In this document: positions 1 through 9,372 of the stretch, in pieces
Layout: every line of letters starts with the position of its first letter
How positions within the stretch are numbered: the first letter of the stretch is position 1
Translations under genes and position numbers: made by a program
Notes under the pieces: generated by a model
What the model was told of the DNA's origin: nothing
Seen by the model: only the letters and a program-made list of their open reading frames with translations
Database searches by the model: none
Source of the DNA: Parietichytrium sp. I65-24A
Lineage: Eukaryota > Sar > Bigyra > Thraustochytrida > Thraustochytriidae
Assembly: GCA_012862575.1 (NCBI GenBank)
Contig: BLSF01000069.1
Coordinates: 124,001-188,000 of the forward strand
Direction of reading: 5' to 3'
DNA length: 64,000 bases

Positions 1-789
1 CATCTCCTGCTGGTCACGAACCTTCTCTTTCTTGCGCCTCTGCTCATCTTGTAGTGACTTTTTGATTCGAGCAAGCTCCTCGTCGTCCTGGCGCTGCAAC
101 CGCGCCTTCTGCCTCTCCTGAGCGGCTTTGATCGCCTTGATGTTTGCCTCGCGCTCTTCTTTCTCGAGCTGGAATCTCTTGTCGCTGTCAGCCTTTTTGC
201 GTCGGACTTCGTCTTGGTACTCAAGCGACTTTTTCAGCAGCTCCTGGCCGTAGGCCTCCTCTTCTTTCCGCTCCCGGTCGCGCCTTTCGCGAAGGGCTTC
301 CACTTGCTCGTCCAAGGTCTTCTTCACTAGCCGCTTCTCCTGCAGCTCCCTCGTTCTCTTCTGTTGCTGCTCCACCTGGTACGAGAATCGGTCCGCTTCC
401 ATGAGCACGAGGTAGTCATCGTTGGGGAGGTTGGAGGTCTTGGCCGATGCGAGGTCCCGCGTCTTGGAGACTGCACGCTTGGAGGCGTCGGCTGCCTGTG
501 GCCGCGCGTTCTTGTCAACGAACGCGAACGACGCTTCTCGCACGGCGTTCTCCAGCTCGCGCAAGTGCGACTCGGCGATCTTGACTCGTGAGCATTTGCG
601 GGCCATCGCGTGCACCATGTCAGAGATCTGGCCACGGAACTCGTCGCGGCCGCCGGGAGAGACCCCGGCTGGGGTGTATGCTTGGACCAGTTTGTCCTCC
701 ACGTCGCGCAAGAGCTTCTCGCGCTCGGCCATTCCGCTGCCATCCTTGCTGGCGGCAAGCAATGCTTCCAGCCGCTCTGTTCGGGCCAT
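1..789 (-). CDS. Coiled-coil protein, C-terminus cut by window edge
   Basis: An open frame of 263 codons reads from an ATG at 789 down to base 1 without a stop, so the gene continues to the left of the window. Residues 1-130 (starting MARTERLEALLAASKDG) are moderately helical. From about residue 135 the protein is almost pure charged coiled coil, rich in E, K, R and Q with repeated arginine/glutamate heptads (for example KRTRELQEKRLVKK and AAQERQKARLQRQ). There is no signal peptide or membrane segment. This composition is seen in cytoskeletal, basal-body and ciliary proteins (trichohyalin/trichoplein-like), but nothing visible is diagnostic of a family, so no function is assigned. The start was chosen because it is the first ATG of the frame that carries the coiled coil; the frame upstream shows no comparable coding character. 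Confidence 0.72.
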   Translation of the reverse strand, partial: MARTERLEALLAASKDGSGMAEREKLLRDVEDKLVQAYTPAGVSPGGRDEFRGQISDMVHAMARKCSRVKIAESHLRELENAVREASFAFVDKNARPQAADASKRAVSKTRDLASAKTSNLPNDDYLVLMEADRFSYQVEQQQKRTRELQEKRLVKKTLDEQVEALRERRDRERKEEEAYGQELLKKSLEYQDEVRRKKADSDKRFQLEKEEREANIKAIKAAQERQKARLQRQDDEELARIKKSLQDEQRRKKEKVRDQQEM

Positions 790-1875
790 CTCGAACTGTG
801 CTGCCACGCCTCAAAAGTTTCCCTGCTCAAGATTCCTCCTCCCGCTCCAATCGCCCGCGTCGTCAAGTACAAGGCAACAAGACAGCAAGGCAACAAGACA
901 AAGTTTCTGCGTCTACTTTGTGCTGCGCGCTCAGTGCGGTGCGGTGCGACCTGCGACAGATTGCTTGCAAAGTGCAAAGTGCAAAGGAATCGAAAGGAAA
1001 GGAGAGCTTTCGTGTCGTGCCGGATACACGGATGCGGAAAGTATATAGTAGTTTTCTGGGACGTTGCGAAGCTGCAGAGCAAATAGAGTTAGTCTGGCTT
1101 GAAAGAATGTGCAACTTTTGCAGCTGCTATTGGCCTGCCGACTCTGAGCTGAGCTTGCATCTTGCATCTTGCCTCTTGCCTCTTGCATCTTGCATCTTGC
1201 CTCTTGGAGTAGATGAAACGTTGCTTGCATTTGCGAAATTTGGGCGCGGGCCGGTTGTGGCAATTGTATTGTTTCGAACAGAACTGTGAATTCTGAATTC
1301 GCTGTGAGTCGTTTACGAGTCGATTCCAACTCGGACTAACTCCAAACTTGACTTGACTTTGACTTTCTTTTCATTTTCACAAACCTGGAGGAAGGAGAGA
1401 AAAACTTTGAACGGATAAATAGAATGCTTCTCTGTTCTAGATCATTTCCTTGCTCGTTGTAACCAAATCTGACCAAACGCCATAGTATTGCTGACCTGAT
1501 GATTTCCAATTTAGTGTCGTACTAGTCGCGGCACTAACAGTACGGTGTAGGCATTGATCGAGTGACTGTTGTTTGTTGAGATCATGGTCATCATAAATGC
1601 GTCGAGACCAAACGTCTTTGAGTCGATCTGACACTGCGTCGAATCATTAGGTTGGAAAAAGGTCAATCACCAACTCAAGATCAAAAGAGACAATATAATA
1701 CTAGTACTAGGGTCTAAATCAAGGTGGAGAACGCGCAAGCATGAGGTGCAAGTAAACATCCGACTAAAATACCAGGTGACAGTGGATGGTGACGAAGAGG
1801 CGGGAATGCTCTCGGAAAAAGGCACTCATGCAAGAGCTTGGAGGGCGCGGGTTTCTGCGGATGTAAATGTTATAT
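790..1875. other. Intergenic region, no gene seen
   Basis: Between the coiled-coil gene (start 789) and the FHA gene (end 1876) I see no supportable coding frame. It holds a 7-bp tandem repeat (CTTGCAT/CTTGCCT, about seven units) at 1154-1206 and AT-rich sequence from 1380 to 1750. It contains the promoter side of the left gene and the 3' side of the FHA gene. Confidence 0.5.
1154..1206. repeat. 7-bp tandem repeat CTTGCAT/CTTGCCT
   Basis: About seven consecutive 7-base units that alternate between CTTGCAT and CTTGCCT, read directly from the sequence. It lies about 370 bp upstream of the left-edge gene. Confidence 0.85.
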
Positions 1876-2796
1876 TCATGATGAGTCAGTCGCGGCATCG
1901 TCTTGTGCAAGGCGGTCGAGAGCACCCTGATACTTTTCCACCTGCAGCGAGCTCAGCAAGGCCACCTTCTCGTCGGCAGAGAGGGACTCGTTGCTTCGCA
2001 CAAGGTCCCCTGTTTCTCTCATGGAACATAGCATAGCATGCATGATCCCGAGGAGGTTTCCTCTTGTAGATCGCAAATCCTCTAGGACAGTTTGGACAGA
2101 GTCTTTGTGCTCGGCGGACTCTTCGCCTTCCTGAAGGCTGCTTTCGCTCTTGATCCCGTGCGCACTCTCGTCAAGTCCTACTGTCGTGACGGAGGTCGGA
2201 GAGCCAGGCGCATCGGAGATCAAATCTCGCAGTTTTCGAATCGTCCCGTCGTTCGCATACACGCTAGCAGCTAACCTCGCAGTCTCTACTATGAGCATCT
2301 CCTCAAGCTTCTCAAGTTCCTTCCACTGCTCCGAGCTTTGCTGTTGCTCCCTCTGCGCGAATTTAGCTTCTTCCGTGCTCAGCGGGCTGTTTGAAGCCGC
2401 TGCGGCTGGTTCTACTCCCGACTCCACACTGGCTGAGCCGAACGAGCTAGGATCTTGCAGAATCTCAAAGACGAAGGTGTACTTTCGCCGCTCGGCATCT
2501 TCGCACGGAAGCACAATTTCCGAACCGTTGAGCAGCCTGGCTTGCACACCCTTTTCTAGCTTCTCGCCATCGATCCACGTCCCGTTCGAGCTGGAATCCT
2601 CCACGACCACTTCGCGCAACCCCTCCGCGGACACCTTTTGTGAAATGGTGAGATGCTTATTGGAGATGTGCATGTCCGACAGCACCAAGCTACACGAAGG
2701 ATGTCTGCCCAACGTGAAAACAGACCTCTTCGCAGTATCAAACGACAGCGTCCATTCGTCGCTACCTTCGCTCTGAACCCGGGCCCACACACCCAT
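1876..2796 (-). CDS. FHA-domain protein
   Basis: 306 residues, single exon. Residues about 5-115 form a forkhead-associated domain, a phosphothreonine-peptide binding module. The expected landmarks are all present: G30-R31 (TLGRHPSC), S45 and H48 (ISNKHL), and S70-N71-G72 (SSNGTWIDG). The rest (about 120-306) is acidic and helical, with a likely coiled coil around 150-185 (EQQQSSEQWKELEKLEEML) and no catalytic domain or membrane segment. FHA proteins usually act in phosphorylation-dependent signalling (DNA damage, transcription, trafficking), but with only this module visible the pathway cannot be named. The ATG at 2796 places the FHA domain at the extreme N-terminus, which is common. A pyrimidine-rich CACTTTT tract lies directly upstream. 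Confidence 0.88.
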   Translation of the reverse strand: MGVWARVQSEGSDEWTLSFDTAKRSVFTLGRHPSCSLVLSDMHISNKHLTISQKVSAEGLREVVVEDSSSNGTWIDGEKLEKGVQARLLNGSEIVLPCEDAERRKYTFVFEILQDPSSFGSASVESGVEPAAAASNSPLSTEEAKFAQREQQQSSEQWKELEKLEEMLIVETARLAASVYANDGTIRKLRDLISDAPGSPTSVTTVGLDESAHGIKSESSLQEGEESAEHKDSVQTVLEDLRSTRGNLLGIMHAMLCSMRETGDLVRSNESLSADEKVALLSSLQVEKYQGALDRLAQDDAATDSS

Positions 2797-2827
2797 CTTT
2801 CCACAGCTGCCGCAAGGCTTGCACGTC

Positions 2828-2891
2828 CACTTTCACTTTCACTTTTCACTTTTCACTTTCAATTTCACCTTTCACTTTCAATTTCACTTTC
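2828..2891. repeat. CACTTT-type simple repeat upstream of the FHA gene
   Basis: Imperfect repeats of CACTTT, CACTTTT and CAATTT fill this stretch immediately upstream of the FHA start codon, so it is probably in its 5' UTR or core promoter. Confidence 0.8.
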
Positions 2892-3197
2892 TCCAATCCT
2901 TTATGTCCGTCAAACCGCGAGCAAACAAACTTGCATAAAGGATAACTTCCGTGACGACCAACCCGCGAACAAAGTCGCGCAGCCGTGGCGTGTCCGTCTC
3001 CAATAGTCTGCCAACAGTGCCAACAAAGCCAATAGTGCCAACTATGCCAGCGCATGCAAGAGCAGAAAGGGCCAGCCTCTCTACGACAGCCAGCGTTGCC
3101 GCCGTCCCCGGCACCCTGCAACTCGCCGAAAGGTCCTCGCCGCGCACAGCATTAACTGCGTGCCTAACGGTTTTAGCAGGTGGAGAAAGTCTGGAGG
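2884..3197 (-). other. Possible small hydrophobic ORF or exon without an ATG
   Basis: An open minus-strand frame runs from an in-frame TAA near 3198 to a stop at 2884. It encodes a peptide with two hydrophobic stretches (ALSALACAGIVGTIGFVG and VVTEVILYASLF) separated by a charged segment, ending in LTDIKDWRK. It looks more protein-like than random sequence, but there is no ATG in the frame; the first near-start is a GTG. It could be a downstream exon of a small membrane-protein gene or chance. Its end lies in the CACTTT repeat beside the FHA gene. Confidence 0.22.
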
Positions 3198-3199
3198 AT

Positions 3200-3780
3200 T
3201 AGACTAGCTCTAAAGAGTGTTTGCTGCGCTGATTGCCTTAGAGTCTAAGGAAGAAGGATAGTTTCTAAATTCTAAATTCTAAATTAGATGTACTTTGTTT
3301 ACTCTGTGGCGAATTGGCATGCGCTCGAAGGGCGATGGAGTTAGTTCTTGATGGGACCAAGCAGACAGAACGATTTTTAAGATGGCAAGTGGAAAGTGTC
3401 GTCGATGGAATCGGGATTGGTAATGTCTCTGCTCCGAACCTCATGACCGTTTCAGGGAAAGACGCCGAATGGGCCGAAGTGAGCCCAATGCGAAGCTGTC
3501 AAATGTGGCGGAGATGGGATACAAGGAGGCGTTTCTTCTTTCCGCGAAGTGGGTTCTGGCTTGAAATGGGCGCTCCTGTCAGCTGGCTGCCATCGGAGCT
3601 GGAATGGGGTGGCTGAGGAAGGAAAGGACGACAGATAGGATAAGAAAGCGCTCTCCCTATCTTGGCGTTGGTGGTCTCTCTGAAGAAAAGAAAAGAAGAG
3701 AAAGAGATGAATTTCAAGGTGCGGAAGGCATCTGATAATAAATATGCAAAAAAAAGGTTGGGTGCCTTCGAATCAAATTC
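3200..3780. other. Intergenic region, no supported gene
   Basis: A plus-strand 100-codon frame at 3314-3616 has no recognisable domain and no supporting context, and overlapping frames on the other strand are equally open. It is treated as 3' flank of the GH28-like gene. Confidence 0.4.
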
Positions 3781-5592
3781 TCAAGCGTCATCAAGCTTAA
3801 CGCTCTCTATCGCAGATATTCTACTAGAGTTCAAAGACCCTTTCGTGTCAGCTTTCTTTCGTCGCTGAAGGAAAGTGAACCCGGCAGTCACAGCGACAAC
3901 TAGCACGAAAACAGAAAGACATACAACAAGCGGCACAACAAACTTTGGCACGCACTCAGAGGTATCAGAGCTTCCATTGGTCTCATCCACAAAACAGCTG
4001 GGGACCGGCCAAGTGTCTCCCAACGCGACTGCATTTTCGACTCCTTCGCATCTGTAGTACACTTCAGTATCCCCTGTCGTGCTGCTCACGTGACCGAGCC
4101 ACGCACCGACGATTGAGATTCCGACCACAAGCAAAGTTGCTGTGATGGCGGTGCACAGACGCACTTTGCGATGAGAGTCACAGAACGTTTTTGTGCAGCA
4201 ACCTTTTCGCCAACAGAGCGCACAAGGTAGTAATCCGAAAACGACAATTCCGGACAAAATCATAAGGATCATGTAGGCTATGTAGGGATCACTGATGCTC
4301 GTGGGGAGGTTTGGAAAAGTGTCCTCGAAATTTGACAAGTCCGACTCGCAGAGAGTCACTCGAACGTTGTCGAAGGTTAGGTTTCGAATTGGAAACGATT
4401 CATCAGCAAGAATCACTCCGGGGCTTCCTTTTGGATTGCGGATTTCAATGTTTCGGAACATCAGGTTTGTGTAACTAGAGTTTGGCATTCCAAAACACTC
4501 TGCACCTGGGATCGTCGGCCAGCAAATAGAGCAGGGGTTCGCGTAGCACAGTGCGCGAGTGTCTGACTGCTGTGCTGGACCGATCCAGATCGGCCACTGC
4601 TCGTTGTTGTCGATAATTATGTTTTCGTAGGTGATGTCGCTCACGGAACCGAACCCATCGCGAGTGTTTCTGAACTTCATATATATGCCTTTGTGCGAGT
4701 TGTGCAGAACGCAGTCCCGAAATGTGACGTTCCTTACTGACGAGCTTCCGATAGAGCCAATTGTGAGGCCGACACCGCTAGCGTTGACCCTCTCCACTAG
4801 GACGTTTTCCGTTCCGTCTTTGACTGCGATACAATCATCCTGACTATACACGGTCACGTCATGGACGTGTATGTTTTTTCCTGTAAAGTCGAATCCATCG
4901 GTGTTGAAGGCGGTCATGTCCATGATTCTGTGGCCATCGTTCTCCGTTCGCCGAGCGGAGATATCAGAGTGTCTGATGATGAGTCCATCCACCCGCTTGA
5001 AGTATGTCGTCCAATAAGGCGAGTCCAGGAAGAGCAACTTTTCGACCACAATGTTGCTCGAATCCGTGGTGGCAAGAATTCGCGGTCTATCTTCTGCGTG
5101 GCGCAAGTATCCCAGTCCAGGGAGCCACCACCACTTGTGCCCATTGCCATCCAAGACCCCGCGCGCGCTATTGGACGTGAATGTGACGTTGTGTACATTG
5201 TCAAAGAGAAGGCACTCGAGGACGTGCCCAGCTTTCGGCACTGCATGGCCGCCGTCTTCGTCTGTCTGTGGGCCTGCGCTTCGGGGCCACTCTTCAATGT
5301 GGTCCGAGAATCGCAGCGTCCCATCAATTCGGATCACAACGTCACTGATATTAAACACCTGAATCCCGCCCATCGTGGTGAACACGTTATCTTGGGGCAC
5401 CACGAACACGTCTCCAGGTTCGAGCGAATTCAGCGTCTCATTGAGCAGCCGGCCATTTGCAAGAGCCACTTCCAGGCTCTCGTCCCCAGCCACGCCACCG
5501 ACTTGGCTGAACACAACCTCATCACCACAGACGACCCGCGCAGCCAAATTAGCCACCGCAGCCACCGCTGCCGCGAGGAGCAGCTTTCCCAT
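3781..5592 (-). CDS. GH28-like beta-helix protein with three C-terminal membrane segments
   Basis: The open frame begins at 5661, but I chose the ATG at 5592 because the 603-residue product then opens with a good signal peptide (MGKLLLAAAVAAVANLAA). Positions below use the longer 626-codon frame. Residues about 75-440 form a glycoside hydrolase family 28 (polygalacturonase-type) right-handed beta-helix: NTDGFD at 253-258 and QDDC at 274-277 match the catalytic Asp motifs. The usual GHG motif is GVG (296-298), so the conserved His is missing, and RIK is replaced by YMK (327-329). Strongly hydrophobic segments lie at about 461-483, 504-523 and 574-597, with a Cys-rich loop between, ending in a basic tail (QRRKK). 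Family knowledge suggests pectin or polyuronide hydrolysis. The altered motifs make another substrate or loss of activity possible. It is probably a cell-surface protein with the beta-helix outside. Confidence 0.85.
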   Translation of the reverse strand: MGKLLLAAAVAAVANLAARVVCGDEVVFSQVGGVAGDESLEVALANGRLLNETLNSLEPGDVFVVPQDNVFTTMGGIQVFNISDVVIRIDGTLRFSDHIEEWPRSAGPQTDEDGGHAVPKAGHVLECLLFDNVHNVTFTSNSARGVLDGNGHKWWWLPGLGYLRHAEDRPRILATTDSSNIVVEKLLFLDSPYWTTYFKRVDGLIIRHSDISARRTENDGHRIMDMTAFNTDGFDFTGKNIHVHDVTVYSQDDCIAVKDGTENVLVERVNASGVGLTIGSIGSSSVRNVTFRDCVLHNSHKGIYMKFRNTRDGFGSVSDITYENIIIDNNEQWPIWIGPAQQSDTRALCYANPCSICWPTIPGAECFGMPNSSYTNLMFRNIEIRNPKGSPGVILADESFPIRNLTFDNVRVTLCESDLSNFEDTFPNLPTSISDPYIAYMILMILSGIVVFGLLPCALCWRKGCCTKTFCDSHRKVRLCTAITATLLVVGISIVGAWLGHVSSTTGDTEVYYRCEGVENAVALGDTWPVPSCFVDETNGSSDTSECVPKFVVPLVVCLSVFVLVVAVTAGFTFLQRRKKADTKGSLNSSRISAIESVKLDDA

Positions 5593-6698
5593 CTCGCACG
5601 TCTTTCCGCAGGCCTCGTCTCCGGCTCCGAGGCACCTGTCGCACGAGGAAGAGACACGCAACCAGAGATGGAGAGATGGAGAAAGAGATTTGGAATGACT
5701 GATGGGACTGACACGATTGACGTCTCATCGCACACTTGACTAAACTGTTAGAGAGCTTTCAATCTGCGCTCTTCGTCTTGGATGACCTTTCGCGAAACAT
5801 GAGTTGTAGATGTTGTAGTTGGCCAAACCCTCCACAATAACTTTGTGCATCTATGCATATGTGCAGAGGATTTGATCGTCCGAAAAGAATACATTCTTTT
5901 CTTTTGAAAGCTAAAAGCAAAAGCAAAAGGAAAGCAAATGGAAAGAAACGAATAAGGCAAACGAAAAAGAGAGTGTTGAGGATTGATTTTTAGTTGGAAT
6001 CTCATCTTTTGAGACGTTCGAGTGCACACTTTCGCAATCACTAATTGCCGCTACACCGCAGCTACAACCAAACTCCATCTTCTTCCCATGCAAGGGTGTT
6101 AAGCACGAAGATATGTGAATCATTAGTCGCACACCTCTTCTCTAGAAGCTGCTAGAAGCCACTTGCGCATCGGTAACCTTCATTATAAGAGGCGTAGGAA
6201 TGCGTGGGAGAACAAAGAACTGTTGTTAGGGAAGTGCTGGCTAAAGAGGTAGTGTTGACTGGCACTTCAGATTAGCTTTTCACTGTTTGGCGTAGCTGCC
6301 AGCTAGATACTACACTAAATTATAAGAAGTCGAGCCCAAATTCCGTGAAAAAATATTTGAAAAATTCCCATTAAATTCCATCAAAAATTCACAATTCACC
6401 TTTTTCATCTCCCAAGGTCGCGGAACCCATTCATGCTCGCTTAGCATCGTAAGGTATCGTAAGATATCGTAAGCGTCGTACACACGTTACCACTCGTTAC
6501 TATGCGTTACCATGCGTTACAATCGTTCCATTGCGTTCCTCTCAGTACTGTGTACTCACTGTGAGCACTACTGAGAGTGAGTACCGGGTAGGTAGGTAGC
6601 GTACGTACACGTACAGCCGTTACAGCCGGTCAGCCGTTACAGACAGGCGTTACAGTAGTACTAGTAGAGGCAGGCGTTGGCGGTGCAGTTAGTAGCCG
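5593..6698. other. Intergenic region with repeated CGTTAC/CGTAAG words
   Basis: This lies between the divergent GH28-like and Met-repeat genes. No gene was recognised. From about 6440 to 6665 there are dispersed short words (ATCGTAAG, GCGTTAC, CAGCCGTTACAG, GTACGTACAC) that form an imperfect, partly palindromic array upstream of the plus-strand gene. Confidence 0.5.
6447..6537. repeat. Imperfect CGTAAG / CGTTAC repeat cluster
   Basis: Three TATCGTAAG-like units are followed by five CGTTAC-like units (ACGTTACC, TCGTTACT, GCGTTACC, GCGTTACA). CGTAAC and CGTTAC are reverse complements, so the cluster has inverted character. It lies about 160-250 bp upstream of the 6699 start codon and may be promoter-associated. 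Confidence 0.55.
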
Positions 6699-8975
6699 TT
6701 GGACGGAATGGAGGTACGCGCGGCGTGCGAGAGGCTCGAGCGCGGCATCAGCAAGCTGTGGTGGCCGCCTTCACCGTCGGGCGCTAGCTCAGGACACGCA
6801 GGCTTACATGATGCAACAACAACAACAACGCCAATGGGAACGACAATGCCAAGGACAATGCCAATGCAAATGACAATGCCAATGACAATGCCAATGACAA
6901 TGCCAATGCCAATGGGAACGACAATGCCAATGACAATGCCAATGACAATGCCAATGGGAACGACAATGCCAATGACAATGCCAATGACAATGGGGCTCCA
7001 TCTTCCGGAAGACATGGCGGAGTTCTCCTTGGCTGTCGCAGAGGTGCGGGCCACCGTCGCGAGAACGCACGAGTTGGCGGTGTCGATGTCGATGTCAATG
7101 TCAATGTCATCGCGCGCTGGCGGGTTTGTGAAGAGGATGTTGGACGGGGAGATGGCGCTGTTCGAGTTGGTCAAGTGGCTTCAAGGGAATGTTGGCGTGC
7201 TGGCATCTGGCGCGAGCGTGACCTGGGAGCGCGACCTGGAGAATGGGACCAAGTGCTACGTGGGAGTGCAGGAGGCAGTGCTTTGTGGGGTCCTGGCGCC
7301 GTGGACGGTGCCGGAGCAGCTTGGGCTTGACTATATTGCGCGGCTCTTGGTGGGCCTGTCTCTTCGCACGGTTCGAAAGGCTGTGGTGTGGGATGCTCTG
7401 CTTGCAGTGGCGCGAAGGCCGGACGCAACAGATGGCCTCATGAAGCTGGAGAATTTTGTGTCGATCGACGCGTTCCTTGCGGCTCTCAGGCAAAGAGTGC
7501 CGCCCTTGATTTCCAGAGTTTGTCAGCTTTTGCACGCGTCGCGTTCGTTGGGCATTCACTGCTCCAAGTTTCTGTTTGAAGGCTGGCTGGTACAGTATTT
7601 TGTGAAACGGAAAAAGTCCAAAGAGATGGCTACAACGCTCAGCCGGCTTGGGTACATTCTGAGCACCGAGGGCCGTGACCTTCACGGCGTGGAGCCGCAT
7701 GTTGTTCAAGCAGCTTCAGAGTGGGTGGACTTGGTCATTCAGACTGCAGTCCCGCCGCCTTCACCCTGCCCTAGCGCACGATACTGCAATCTAGTTTGCA
7801 TCAACGGTGAAAACCTGCTTCAGCTTTTAAATGTTTGTTACATCTTTGTGGAGTGTTCTGAGACTTTGCGATCATCTTCTTCTGAGTCAAAACCGGATGT
7901 TTTGACCACTTCAGCCCACGTTTCCTTACCAGAGGGAAAGCTCGGCGAGCTGAAAAGTCTGCTGTCAAATCTGAGGCTGGAGGAGCTGCACAGAGATGGC
8001 GTGTTTTCCGCGGAGTGCACTGTCGTACTTTCCATGAATTCTGCGGCCGACCTCGATGAGCACGTAGCAAGTATTCGCTGGCGCGCTCGGGAGTTGAAAT
8101 CACTGATTTCCAGGGTAGAAGAGGCTCTTGCTAGAGAAGCATTGCTCAAGGACAGCCAGGTTGCGGTGTCAAACCGTGTTCGGGAGCTAAATTCACTGTC
8201 TGAGGAGTGTGAAAGCCTTTCGCACCAGGCATTCATAGTGAGCAGTGCAAACGCTCAAGTAAAGGAAGAGCTTGCGTACTTTAAGGCGGTGGAGAGCTAC
8301 TTGCAGGCCCAAGTTCTGTCATCGACGTCGCCTGGCGAGAAGCCAGAGAGATCACGCTCTACGTCGCCGCGGAAGGCTAATAAAGTGAGGAAGAAAGAGA
8401 AGAGAAGAGCGGGAGGCAAAGCTTCTGGCAACAACCCGCATGCACAGATGACTGACACTAAAGAGGAGAAGAAGCAGGGCGACGAGCTGGAGCAGTGCAT
8501 TGGGGTGATGCTTGCCCCGGCGGAGTTTTTGGAAAAGATGTACACAGCTGTGCCCGGGCTCGATAACCAAATTGTTAATAAAAGCACGGCCGGGCACCTA
8601 TGCAAGTACAATCTCTCCGATGATCGGAGCTGCATTGTAGTGAGCGCACTTCACGATACCCTTGGGGATGCTAAATTTGTTCCAATAGACGATATCGTTA
8701 AAGCCGACATGGGTCTTGCTGATTCGTGCTCTCGCGCAGACGGAATTCGGTGGAGCTCTTCGCTTGGTTGCTGCTTCTACATTGTTTTGAAGAATGGTGA
8801 CACAGTGCAACTCGTCGCCAGAAGCGAAGAGCTCGCACTCAGCTGGGTGTTTGGTTGTCAACACCTAAGCTCAAGAATACGAAACCCTTGGGATTCTCAG
8901 AGGTACAGAGAAGCCCGGCGTCTGTCCGCAACACGTCGCTATGAGACTAGCGACGCGGTCAGCGGTATGCTGTAG
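6699..8975 (+). CDS. Large protein with Met/Thr/Pro repeat and possible C-terminal PH-like domain
   Basis: 758 residues in one exon; not assigned to a known family. Residues about 46-98 are a low-complexity TMPM/GTTMPM repeat, encoded by a 12-bp ACAATGCCAATG unit, followed near 125 by an SMSMSMSM run. Residues about 130-350 are helical and globular (for example GYILSTEGRDLHGVEPHVVQ), perhaps an armadillo-like or GBD/FH3-like fold. Residues about 430-540 look like coiled coil (WRARELKSLISRVEEALARE), followed by a basic linker (KANKVRKKEKRRAGG). The C-terminus (about 595-735) has the pattern of a pleckstrin-homology-like domain, with FYIVLKNGDTVQLVA and a closing helix containing LALSWVFG. Together this resembles a membrane-associated signalling scaffold, but that is inference. 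The ATG at 6702 or 6708 is an equally possible start. Confidence 0.72.
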   Translation: MDGMEVRAACERLERGISKLWWPPSPSGASSGHAGLHDATTTTTPMGTTMPRTMPMQMTMPMTMPMTMPMPMGTTMPMTMPMTMPMGTTMPMTMPMTMGLHLPEDMAEFSLAVAEVRATVARTHELAVSMSMSMSMSSRAGGFVKRMLDGEMALFELVKWLQGNVGVLASGASVTWERDLENGTKCYVGVQEAVLCGVLAPWTVPEQLGLDYIARLLVGLSLRTVRKAVVWDALLAVARRPDATDGLMKLENFVSIDAFLAALRQRVPPLISRVCQLLHASRSLGIHCSKFLFEGWLVQYFVKRKKSKEMATTLSRLGYILSTEGRDLHGVEPHVVQAASEWVDLVIQTAVPPPSPCPSARYCNLVCINGENLLQLLNVCYIFVECSETLRSSSSESKPDVLTTSAHVSLPEGKLGELKSLLSNLRLEELHRDGVFSAECTVVLSMNSAADLDEHVASIRWRARELKSLISRVEEALAREALLKDSQVAVSNRVRELNSLSEECESLSHQAFIVSSANAQVKEELAYFKAVESYLQAQVLSSTSPGEKPERSRSTSPRKANKVRKKEKRRAGGKASGNNPHAQMTDTKEEKKQGDELEQCIGVMLAPAEFLEKMYTAVPGLDNQIVNKSTAGHLCKYNLSDDRSCIVVSALHDTLGDAKFVPIDDIVKADMGLADSCSRADGIRWSSSLGCCFYIVLKNGDTVQLVARSEELALSWVFGCQHLSSRIRNPWDSQRYREARRLSATRRYETSDAVSGML
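6819..6993 (+). repeat. Coding 12-bp minisatellite (ACAATGCCAATG)
   Basis: Tandem units of ACAATGCCAATG, interrupted by GGAACG, occur inside the 6699-8975 coding frame and stay in frame, giving alternating Thr-Met-Pro-Met. Because 12 is a multiple of 3, length changes would not break the frame. Confidence 0.9.
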
Positions 8976-9372
8976 AGCTGCATTACCAACTTTGAGTTGT
9001 GCTGACACTGGGATATGAACGCCCAGGATGTCGAGTAAGCTTGGTCGCTCGCTGTATCTCATGTTATAGCAGGGCCGCACCCGTTTCAGTATTGAAAGGA
9101 GGTGGAAACATCTGTTCTGATGCCTGGGCAAAGAGTTTGATTTCAAATTTTTTTATAGAATGAATTTTAATCACTTTGGAGCGATAGTGTAAGTAAAGTT
9201 CTACTAATTATGTGTTGCGAACAATTTACACGAGAGGTTTCTCGAGCTTTTGGCTAGCGCGAGCAGATATTAGCTCGTGAGAGCAAGTTTGAAGACTATA
9301 CATAGTACGGGCAAATGTGCATGTTGCGCAACTTGCCGTTCCCGATTGGGCAAGGGCGCAACAACTTGGTTT
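8976..9372. other. Convergent intergenic region, nothing recognised
   Basis: AT-rich spacer between the 3' ends of the Met-repeat gene and the OpuAC-GPCR gene. A small hairpin-forming stretch (CTCGAGCTTTTGGCTAGCGCGAG, split here only for description) lies around 9240-9265. No gene was seen. Confidence 0.4.

Noticed and set aside
327-1082. A 251-codon minus-strand frame
   Set aside because: It overlaps the true coiled-coil frame in another phase and is Arg/Ser/Thr-rich in a way typical of a shadow frame.
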